From NCBI GenBank assembly GCA_038501195.1, contig JBBPUQ010000003.1, positions 5,672,501-5,736,500 on the forward strand: a stretch of 64,000 bases of DNA, in the 5' to 3' direction. Shown piece by piece: positions 12,881-21,871 of the stretch. A program made the position numbers and the translations under genes. Origin of the DNA: Nemania diffusa. Lineage: Eukaryota; Ascomycota; Sordariomycetes; Xylariales; Xylariaceae. The notes under the pieces are model-generated. The model was not told where the DNA came from, searched no databases, and worked only from the letters and a program-made list of their open reading frames with translations. Each line of letters opens with the position of its first letter. Within the stretch, counting starts at the first letter, position 1.

Positions 12881-14412
12881 CTAGTAGCCCCTCTTCCGAC
12901 TAACCTGGTTGATGAAATCAGAGCTACCCTCGCTCAACCTCTCAAGATTGATATCCAGGATAGCCAGCAGACGTGTGTAGTAGCTCCCCGACTGTCCGCT
13001 CACGTGCGGAGTGATGATGACGTCCTTCTTCTTCCAGAGCACGTGGTCTTTAGGCAGAGGTTCGGGATCCGTAACGTCGAGAGCGGCACCGCGAATCCAG
13101 CCCTCATCGAGCGCAGTGACTAGGTCGTCGGTCACAATGACAGGGCCGCGCCCGATATTCGAGACGTACGTCTTCTTCGCAGCAAGCAGCTTGAACTGCG
13201 CGGCACCGAGCATGCCGTGCGTCTCCGGGGTCAGCGGCACGGCGACGACGAGGAGGTCGAGCCCGCTGCCGAGAAACTCGCTGAGCTCGGGGGCCGTGGT
13301 TCCCGAGAACCATCGCGTCGGCAGCGTGCCTTCTGGGTCGCCTAGTCCTGGCGGGTGGTACGAGTGGTCGCGCCGTGAATCCGGGGTCGGCCTCGGCCGG
13401 TTCGTGTATGCGTAGACTTCCATGCCCATTGCCGTTGCTACGCGCGCGACCTGCCGGCCTATGCTGCCGTATCCAAGGATGCCACTACAGGATGTTGAAA
13501 TCGGCAGGGTTAGCTAGTTGGTTTCCTACTTGTTTGTTCTGATGCTAGGCGTGCAATATGAGTACACAGTCTATTGGTCTCACTTACACCCTCTGGGCGA
13601 CCACATCTGTCGTGGTCATAGGACCCTCACCGCGCTCCCATTTGCTATCTCGCATGTTGTTAAGGTAGTGCGGGACTAAGAAGTCGCCGCAGATTAGACA
13701 GCGCCTAAGCAACTCCGAAATCCCGCTATGCCACGGAGGGCGAGAGGGACTTACTGCGGTGTTGATGAGCAAGATAGGTACATATCACCCATTCTGAGAT
13801 GGGCGGACTGTACGCGAGCAAGTGCAGTTAGTCTCGGCGCATGAAAATTTGGATTTGTGTACGTCTCTCTTTCGCTACCCCTCTTAGTGTTACCTCCTTT
13901 GCTTGGGACAAGTTCTTCTTCCCTAAAATTGGAACTATTACAGCATTGACCAAATAAACGAGCGGCGTCTCGCGAATCTTATGACAAACGACATGCTCGG
14001 GGTTCATATCTTACCCAGCGACACCATTAGCCGTACAGAACGGGATCTTGGTGTCCACGAAGAGCGGTTTCTCGAGAACATAATTCGCCCCGGCGCTCTG
14101 TAGTTGCACAAGCTGCATCTTGGGGGCTTCCTCGACAGTCGGGAGCCGCGGGCCCGTCAGCAGAACCGTCACGGTGGCCCAGTCTTCGTCTTCGAAGCCC
14201 GGTATGGAGCCCGTCGGATCCTTCCACGGGTTGAAGCGCGAGTGCACGACTTGAAGCCCCGGGAACTTGCTGTGTAGGTGCGCTTCATATCCGTCCGGTA
14301 GGTCTGCGTCTGATAAGATCAGTAGTTTGTGACCCACGAGGTCCTTGTTCGGCACTACACTGCGAGCGCTGCTCCATGCCGCTGAAACGTTGTCGGGGAT
14401 CATGTTGCCCAT
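12881..14412 (-). CDS. D-isomer-specific 2-hydroxyacid dehydrogenase, four exons
   Basis: Exons, in minus-strand order: 14412-14015, 13807-13755, 13675-13588 and 13484-12881. Introns of 207, 79 and 103 nt have GTAAG/GTAAGT donors and CAG/TAG acceptors. The phases join to 380 codons plus stop. The protein is an NAD(P)-dependent reductase of 2-keto acids to D-2-hydroxy acids. Visible motifs are PPISEWVICTYLAHQH (about 134-149), the nucleotide-binding GYGSIG (184-189), and a complete catalytic triad: Arg292 in NIGRGP, Glu321 in DPEP and His340 in TPHVSG. The length is slightly above the usual 310-350 because of an insert after the Rossmann start (RPRPTPDSRRD and following), typical of fungal members. 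The two small middle exons are easily missed; without them the gene looks broken. The substrate cannot be read from the sequence. It lies next to the RiPP-type locus, but I see no evidence that it belongs to it. Confidence 0.9.
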
Positions 14413-14709
14413 TGTCTTTGCTTTTACAGTATCTCTTTATGGACTTTCTGTTCCTGTTTGGATAAAGTAGGTCTGTGTATAACGACATACGTACCCGGGA
14501 TTGGCACGTCGATTACTAATGATAGATACAGGGGAAACAAAGATGGTGGGCCATACGTACACTAGGTATCCGACAACCCTATTTTTCCTCCACTTTCCCT
14601 TTTTAAGAGGTGGGTGATACCCCTGACAGCGATAGACTATTGATACCACCGATAAAATAAAACTTGAGATTCAGTCTATTTATAATCGTTTATATATTTA
14701 CTTAAGTAT

Positions 14710-14895
14710 TAGCTAGACCTGAGTAGACTTGGCTGATCTAATTACCCTGACTGGTTGATTGGTCTTATAGGCCTAGTTAGGTCAGTCAAGTTAGGCAGGT
14801 CTAGTAAAGTCAATAGGTCGGTTAGGTACCTAGGTAGGTCAGATCAGGTAAATCCAATCAAATTAATCAGGTCTTGTTAAGTCTGATAGTTTTAA
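14710..14895. repeat. Degenerate AGGTC/GGTTAGGTC short-period repeat
   Basis: The pentamer AGGTC or a one-base variant recurs many times, mixed with GATCAGGT and TAGGTAGGTC. No fixed period can be drawn by eye. It looks like a decayed minisatellite. Confidence 0.5.
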
Positions 14896-15470
14896 GCTAA
14901 TATATAAACAGCACTAATAGCCCACTATGGGCGGTTTTTCTGCCTTGTAAAAGGAAACCGGAGAAAAAATAAGGTTGTCGGATAATATACGTATAACCCT
15001 CCTTAAGCAAAGCCTACTATACCTACATGACGTATAAAATAGAAATAAATAAAAATAAAAATTGCAGATTAATGACAACTAATTATAAAAGCAGTTTCTA
15101 TTCAACACATAACCTTCTAGTAAACAACGCGCACATTAAGAAATCGGTATTCTCCGTACAGTTTAGATAGATAGCTTCATCTCCGTGATACGAATGACGA
15201 CACCGGCAGAGATCGATTGCGCAATCGGATTTACCGGGATTGCTTATCCCCGCTTGTATAGATATTCTACACCGGCAGGCAATGTATTCTGTAATTGGAG
15301 TAGATATTAATGTTATTGGTAGAAGTATTGGAGAAAACGACCTGGTAACTACACCGGTTTAGATAATACTTACTCACGCATTGATCAAATAATGCGCTCT
15401 AGCTACTCCAATGCCTCTCATAACCTACATCCTCGAGTCTCTAGTGCATCAAGTTTTTTTAAGTTAGGGG

Positions 15471-15501
<31 letters not shown>

Positions 15502-15510
15502 AAAAAAAAA
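15471..15510. repeat. T17/A12/A10 homopolymer palindrome
   Basis: Seventeen T are followed directly by twelve A, one G and ten more A. It can fold back on itself and is also a likely spot for length errors in sequencing. Confidence 0.8.
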
Positions 15511-16553
15511 GGATCTGAGTTTCTAATTGCGCAACAATCACCTTGCTAATTCTCTATGTAGTCTTACATATAAGCAGGGGATCAAGGTGATACTTTACGT
15601 AGCAAGGATTCCATCACGGCTCCAATATCAACCACTTTCATGAGTTTTCTTTACTGCCGTTTAGTTAAAGCTTAAAAAAATGAGGTAGAGTGAATTAAGG
15701 TTATAAGTATGTAATAAAAACTCTTAATCCCTATGCGCTTATCATCGTGGTATAAAATCATTCTTGCTCAATTAAATGAGTAATAATAGGCAGCTAGGTC
15801 TCGCGCAGGCCCGAGAATCAGCAGCTAGGCGAGGGTATAAGCAAGAACTAGAGCGCCGGATAGAAAATATATTTTATACATCATTATAGTTCTATTTTGC
15901 CATCTGTGCGTTTAAGAATGACTAACCATCCTTGTTAGAGTAACAACGCCAGCATGACTACATCTACTATTCATGCCATGTCTATGCAAATAAACTATAA
16001 AATTTAGGACTAAGGAGGCACAACTAGGCATAACAAAAGCCCGTCTGACAACCTCCTCGCATACTCGCGAGCTCTTGGCGGATGCTGACTGCGGGCTCAT
16101 TGATTTGCTTCAACAATCACCAGGCGATGTTCTTTCCGCGTCTTGTATATGAGTCGAATCCGCGATTACATAGAAAAAAAGCGCCAGCATGCCGAATTAT
16201 ACACCGCTTCTTTCGCCGTAAATAGAACTGTCAGAGTAGACGAAGATGAGATATGTAGGCAAGACAGCGAGATGGAATAATACATGAATGCTTATGGTCA
16301 AGTGGTAATAACAAAAGTCTGCTTAAAGAGGTATTGGTTATTGGAACATTCCTATGATACTGCAAGACGATGCGATAATGGAATGAAAGACGAAAAAATA
16401 TATCGGCATTAGAGATCGCCTACTGTAGAAACTTATGATTATCTAGCAGCAACTACGATTGATTTATAATATACCCACACCACAATTTCCGGACTAGAAC
16501 CTGACCAGAGCATGAACTTACTAATATGTACAGAGAAAGGATACAAAACGTGC

Positions 16554-17594
16554 TCATGATACGCCATTCGGCTCCTTGAGTGTCTCGCCCTCAATGCTAT
16601 GAGCGTCCTGCCACTCGGTAACCCTATCCCAGTTCCTGCATCTATGGTGGACGTTGAAGTCGGCCTTTTGCCCAAGACTGTTATCATCCACCTCAATCAG
16701 CAGCGGTGTTAAGTCGGCATAGCACATAATCTGAAGACGAAGTGCCTCTATACAGTGATCAACGTGCATGCGATCACCAATGCTGTGCTTGTCTGTGACG
16801 TTGAGGTCCACGATGCCATGATTATCTTCAATGATCCAATCTGCCATGTGGGTCGCATAGTAGTCTTTCCACGTGTATTGCCGTATTTGGTTCTAGAGAC
16901 ATGGTGTTAGTAAGCAATGGTCTCTTGGGTAGGGATTGCCGACATGTTGACGTACCAGACAGTGAAGGTGGTGGAAGACCTCTAGTACGGCGGTATAGCC
17001 ACGGCTTGGGTCTTTCCGTGCGTGCATGAGTCCCTCTGTTGACTTATTCAACTTCGCCGGGCCGTCAACCGGCAGTTCAACCGTGCCTCCTGCTCTGTAT
17101 TAGCTCCGTTGACGAGGCGAAAATTGAATGTTAAGGGATCTCACGGCTCCATAGGTCATCCCATCTCTGTTCAAGCTCAGGAGTTGGAGGTCCGATGTAT
17201 TTTGACTTTCCTCCAAACTCATTCTGAAAGTTTGTGTCATAATACTCGACAATGTCTGCTTCCATGGCAGGAGCTGAAATGCATCATTAGTGGATATTTC
17301 TCATTTGAGCTTGGCTGTTAACATACAATATGGACTCAGGAGACGTGCGCATGCAAGTTCGCTGGGGCTTCTCAAGTATTGATTTAGAAATAAACCAAAG
17401 CTCAACACTGCTAGGACCCAAGAGAGAATGATAGAAAAGTGTGGTATGCGATCCCAGGGCCGGGGTTGAGAGTGCGATGAGCCATCTTCACAACAAGGCT
17501 TGCCGTCGATGAATCTACGATGCTCGTCGTCGGAGTGAGGCGACTCACTCCGCGAGGTGAGGGGAGAATAGACGGAATTGAAAATCTTAAACAT
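16554..17594 (-). CDS. UstYa-family (DUF3328) RiPP oxidase-type protein, four exons
   Basis: Exons, in minus-strand order: 17594-17327, 17273-17145, 17089-16956 and 16892-16554, joining in phase to 289 codons plus stop. After a cytosolic, polar N-terminus comes one membrane segment (about residues 53-74, FSIILSWVLAVLSFGLFLNQ). The extracytosolic part has the conserved KYIGPPTPELEQRWDDLW stretch. Next come the two diagnostic HxxHC motifs: HHLHC at 172-176 and HVDHC at 220-224, followed by CYADLTP and HRCRNWDRV. UstYa/UstYb-type proteins are needed for oxidative cyclisation of dikaritin peptides (ustiloxin, asperipin, phomopsin and related), and the histidines are thought to bind the metal. The gene is transcribed away from the Lys-Arg-repeat precursor at 18788, with 1,193 bp between the two starts. 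This head-to-head layout is what a shared promoter of a RiPP cluster would look like. Only one UstY gene is present; many clusters have two. Confidence 0.9.
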
Positions 17595-18787
17595 GATGGG
17601 AAATCATGATGGCCCTACAGAACCGAGTCCTTTCGGACGAACAACAATAGGTTATATTGCAACGCCGTGCTCTAGTCGTCCTATCCCCTCACATGATACC
17701 AAACTAACAACGCCACACGTCTTTCCCATACGCTGGCTATAGGTCGTATGACTGGAAATACAAATAACCATGACCTGGATGCAAGCGATCGGTTACTGCT
17801 GGGGTAAATAAGATGTGGCGTATGGCTTATCAGATCTGTATACAAGAATATCTAGCGGTGAATCTCGTAGTATCACTGTTTTTGTCGTCGAGGCGATAGT
17901 GAAATGAGTTTTAGTAGTCCACAACTGCATGAGCTATAAAGGTCCCACGATGTTCGCTCTCCGATCGCCGCCCAACATCCTGACCGCTGAGTGGTTCCGA
18001 CGACTAATTGGGTTTAGGGAAAATGCTTGGCCTCTTACTAGTAAAGTTGCGAAGGTCTAGACTGGTAGTGGTGTGTTTACCGGGCGAAATAGAACGCCGT
18101 CTCACTCGTTCTTAAAATTCAACAACCGTGGCTTAAATCGCATCACCCCGCGATGCAGACTGCGTTTGCCTCTTGGATTTGAGATCGTCTCGTGACACCT
18201 GCATGCCCATCTGGATCCCGACAGCTCGTCGAAGTGACCCAACTACGCTTCGACGTAACCTCGCTACTCGACGAAGTAACCCAACTGCATACCAGATGTG
18301 CGCGAAGCCCGGCGATTTGTTTCCGACGCAGGACGTCGCCGCTTTTCTGCATCATGTCGTGTATCGCGGAGCTGACTGGGGCGCGTTGGACGGCCGGCAA
18401 AACTCAAATTAATCCACGCGAGCGTCCGATGCGATACGACGGTTTAAACCGCATGGCTTTGGACCTTCCGTTTTCATCGCGATAGCTTCAACTTGGTAGG
18501 ACCTGCTGACTGGCCGATGGCTTGGCCATAGTATGGTCGGCTCATCGATTCGACGGGTCGACGGCGAGCGTGTCGATTCACCATCATGACGAAGCATCGC
18601 GCACGCACTAGCGAGACTGAAGACAGCGCGAAGCGAAGCGATGGAGGCTGTGGATTTCGAATAGACACAACGCTCTAGTCGCTGATTATAAGAAGGGCCG
18701 TTGCGACTCGTCTCTGAAGATTTGGCTGTACCAACCATCGCAAAGAACAACCACCTTCTCAAGCCTCATTGAGCTTAACTGCCCACC
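17595..18787. promoter_or_regulatory. Divergent intergenic region between UstYa gene and peptide precursor
   Basis: 1,193 bp separate the two start codons, so both promoters must lie here. The visible element is an imperfect direct repeat of about 20 bp with core CGAAGTGACCCAACT / CGAAGTAACCCAACT at about 18230-18245 and 18271-18286, with a related TCGACGTAACC between them. They could be binding sites for a pathway regulator; this is inference. Several short frames here (18143-18762) show no family motif and overlap each other on both strands. Confidence 0.4.
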
Positions 18788-19659
18788 ATGGTTTCCTCTA
18801 ACATCAAGGATCTGATTCTCCTGGCGCTCGTCGGCTCGGCCGTCGCACTCCCCCTCAATGCTGGTAGGACGCCGCCATACCTTTTCATGCCCACTCATGG
18901 CTTGTTTCAGAACTATGCTTACCATCTCTATTTCTAGACAAGCGTGATCCTGAGAAAGAGTAAGGATTCTAGAATTTTCTTCCTTCTTTGCATCTCTTCA
19001 TGGCCCGTTACCTATGCTTCTACCTGTATCACTGACTTCTTGTCCCTACTAGTCTCGGTATCGGCATAACCTTCAAGTACCCGTTCAAGGCTGTCGAAGG
19101 AGCTACCGATGGTACCGAGGCTGCTGCGGTTGAGAAGCGTTCAAACGATGCTATCAGCTTCAAGTACCCCATCTTCAAGGTCGCCGAGGGAGCTACCGAC
19201 AGCACTGCTGAGAAGCGTGATACCGACGCTATCAGCTTTAGATACCCGTTTAAGGCTGCTGAAGGCGAGGCCGAAAAGCGCTCCAACGATCTCATCAGCT
19301 TCAAGTACCCATTTAAGGCTGCTGAGGGCGAAGCTGAGAAGCGTGACACGGACGCTATCTCCTTCAAGTACCCCTTCATAGATGTCAACAGCGAGGCCGA
19401 GAAGCGCTCCAACGATCTCATTAGCTTCAAGTACCCATTTAAGGCTGAAGAGGCCGCGACCGAGAAGCGTTCTAGCGATCTTATTGGCTTTAGGTACCCA
19501 TTCAAGGCCGAGGAGGGGACGGCCGAGAAACGTTCCAACGATCTCATTAGCTTCAAGTACCCGTTTAAAGCTGCCGAGAGCGAGGTCGAGAAGCGCGAGC
19601 CCAAGAGCGCTTACGCAGATGCTATTGCTGCTGCGGACCCCAGGGACATCCTAGGTTAA
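18788..19659 (+). CDS. Secreted multi-repeat RiPP precursor with Kex2 (Lys-Arg) sites
   Basis: Exons 18788-18863, 18938-18959 (22 nt) and 19053-19659, joining in phase to 234 codons plus stop. Residues 1 to about 20 form a signal peptide (hydrophobic LILLALVGSAVA). A first Lys-Arg lies at 27-28. Eight units then follow, each ending in Lys-Arg and mostly 21 residues long, for example SNDLISFKYPFK plus an acidic spacer AAEGEAEKR. A 20-residue tail follows the last Lys-Arg. The cores read ITFKYPF, ISFKYPI, ISFRYPF, ISFKYPF, ISFKYPF, ISFKYPF, IGFRYPF and ISFKYPF; the F-[KR]-Y-P block is invariant, whereas spacers vary. Precursors of ustiloxin/dikaritin type have this layout: Kex2 cuts in the Golgi and UstY-type enzymes cyclise through Tyr. 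The neighbouring UstYa gene supports this. The core resembles, in pattern, the epichloecyclin precursor GigA of Epichloe as I recall it. An alternative would be a secreted pheromone-like or effector repeat protein, less likely beside UstYa. Confidence 0.88.
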
Positions 19660-19978
19660 GCACAAGAATCAACAAGATTCTGTCCTGCATCGCCTCTTTG
19701 GGTTAGCAGGCTCTTTGGAAGGCGTATTGGGGGAGGGGTTTTATCTAGGGGTGGCTGGTTTGAGCGTGATAGGACGTGATGAACAATCATTATATGAGAA
19801 ATCCTTTGTCAAGTAACGATAACGAACTTATCATGTCTTATGATCCATGCAATTCAATGGCCTAGTGAGTGTATATATAAGGCCTTCGGAATAGATAGCT
19901 GGATCGCTTGGTACTACCCAGGTGGACTCTACGAATGACGGACTCTAGCACCATCGCCTTATATCACCAAGCTCACTC

Positions 19979-21871
19979 TTAGAAGTTTGCCCACAAGTAC
20001 TTTTGGCCTGCCCAAATCTCCTCGCCAGTCGCGATGATCTGATCAGCAGGGAGTACAAAGCCATATCTACCCGTATCTCGGAGTTCAATGGCCCAACTAT
20101 CATATAATGAATTAGCAGGCTGCTTTTCTACGACCACATGCCAGGATTGAGAAAGGGGCAGTTATAATTGTCACTTACGCGAGCTCTGCTACAGTCACAT
20201 CAGTGAAATAGTCGTTACTTCCGCCCGCTGTTGCATATAGGGTAGTGCAGGTCTGTCCCGTCGTGAATTGAGTGCCGTGAATCTTCGCGATGGCCGCTCC
20301 AGTGTTCTTTGCTAGAGTGTCCTGCTTGGACTGGTTAGGTGCTTTTGCTGAGCAGGAGTAGCCGTAGGGACTAGGGGCTTGATGTTAGTAAGCACACCCA
20401 AAATTCCGCAGGCCTAATGACATACGTCAAGATGTATTGTCCATAGCTGTGCCAGTCTATGTATAACTTGATTCCCTTTCCAGCCCCAAGCTTATCTCCA
20501 TATGCTAGAGACGTTTGTCAACATTTTATGACAACTGGTTTGTTAAGGAGTGAATCTTACTGCGGATTCCGGTGTTCTCAGGGGTATCGCCGGCTGCCAC
20601 TCCGCGATAGCTGTGATTATTGCTTAGCTATCTGATCGGTGATGCACACGAGTTACGAGAGCGCGTTTTAAGCCCTTCATACGACAAGAATTTGTAATAT
20701 CTCCTAGGGTTAATAGAAATAAGGAGCTTACGTTTCTAGCGTCTTCAGTTAGCGATATTCGTACGGTCTAGTTGAAGATGAGAAAATCTTTAACCCTGGC
20801 CCTAACCCTAGCCCTTAACTCTGGGGGGATGTATGTAACTGACCTGAGCCCGGGCTCGTCGAAGAACCTTCGCCGTCCCATTTATATGGCCAATTCCTAT
20901 TCACGTCCGTGCCAACAGCAGTAGTTCCAGACCGTGTCTGTCGATTTTTACGCCAAAGACGAGTTGTCGTCTGCGAGTAGAGGAACCCTGTTTATTTAGA
21001 ATTCTTAGCATTGGATTTATAACGGCAAATGTCAACAAGGCCTACCATCCGGGTTAACAATAGGTAGAATGTAAAAGTCGTAATTGTCCAAGACAGCCTT
21101 GACAGCAGTGTCGTTGCTGTAGTTGTTGATTAGTTGATACGTGATGTATTCAACAACCTATACCCAGTATTAGACGATGCAACTGGAAGAGGGGAAGACT
21201 CGGCTAACCATCGAAGTGATCCATTCTCGGGCGTGGACATTGCCGTTGTAATAAATAGCCGGCTTGGAACCTTTACCCCCACTTCCCCAGAGATGAATAC
21301 CCTGGATGGTTCTCCCTTCAAAGGATGTACCAGCGGTGATCAGCTCTGAATTGGAAGGGAATGCGGCCTGCAAGCTCTTCAAGTATGTCAAGTGGTCTGC
21401 ATATGGGTGGTATGCACTGAACCATGAGAAGCTTGGTAGAGCGGCAGCAGCCGCGGCCTTCGCGTTGGTACCGGGAATGGTTGTGCCCAAGCCTAGGCCT
21501 CAATTAGTTCGCACGGTACATAGACGTCCATGGGTCGTAGACTAACCTGGGAATGGCTGTAGCTCTCCTTCTAGGGCGATATCTGCGCCGAGATCCTCTG
21601 AAAGTGTTTCGGCTTGGTAGTTGAAGGCAGCAAACGCATCGAGGTTCTCAGGAGGAACAGCGATATCGAAATGCTGCGCATCAACATGCCCATGACTGCA
21701 AGAGAGTTCGACGGCAGACAATGACTCAAGCTGGGCCTCTAACTCGGCAGTGTCACGGTCTGGAACGACGCGGAAGACCTTGTAGCCATCGTAGGTCTGC
21801 CGTCCCGTCCGGTCAACTTGGATGCCAACAGCCAGAGGCGCAATAAATAGAGCTGCACGAAGGAACCTCAT
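19979..21871 (-). CDS. Secreted M14 metallocarboxypeptidase (carboxypeptidase A type), nine exons with a 4-nt micro-exon
   Basis: Exons, in minus-strand order: 21871-21547, 21492-21209, 21157-21046, 20987-20844, 20735-20732, 20610-20561, 20504-20426, 20370-20179 and 20096-19979. They join to 435 codons plus stop. A signal peptide ([14 protein letters not shown]) and a propeptide of about 110 residues precede the catalytic domain. Zinc ligands are His195 and Glu198 in NVHAREW and His325 in DWHSYGQYI; the catalytic base is Glu401 in ELRDTG. The enzyme removes C-terminal residues from peptides outside the cell or in the secretory route. Frame can be kept across 20843-20611 only if the four bases AAAC (20735-20732), flanked by CTAG and GTAAGC, form an exon; this restores SETYRG, which the family has here. 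The family's Cys before SET is replaced by Gly. It converges with the RiPP precursor (320 bp between stops), so trimming of released peptides is conceivable but unproven. Confidence 0.85.
20791..20816. repeat. Short telomere-like (CCCTAA-variant) tract inside an intron
   Basis: Four G-triplet variants of the fungal telomere unit TTAGGG follow one another on the minus strand, within the 108-nt intron upstream of the carboxypeptidase micro-exon. Only one unit is exact, so chance or a repair scar are both possible. Confidence 0.4.

Larger units (their letters stand above)
14413..16553. other. Intergenic region with degenerate repeats, no gene recognised
   Basis: 2.1 kb holding the AGGTC-rich tract and the T/A homopolymer listed separately, plus a small inverted pair ATCACCTTG (about 15538) / CAAGGTGAT (about 15585). 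Scattered short frames, for example 37 codons at 15776-15889, have no recognisable family. It may contain old transposon debris; I cannot assign it. Confidence 0.5.

Noticed and set aside
13584..13772. 62-codon frame that suggested a degenerate middle part of the hydroxyacid dehydrogenase
   Set aside because: The correct reading uses two small exons (13807-13755 and 13675-13588); the rest of that frame is intron.
15776..15889. 37-codon frame with a basic, helix-like composition
   Set aside because: Too short, no homologue recognised, lies in a repeat-rich intergenic stretch; may be transposon debris.
19029..19604. 191-codon minus-strand frame with repeats opposite the RiPP precursor
   Set aside because: A mirror of the repeat structure of the real gene; the plus strand has the signal peptide, splice sites and Lys-Arg sites.
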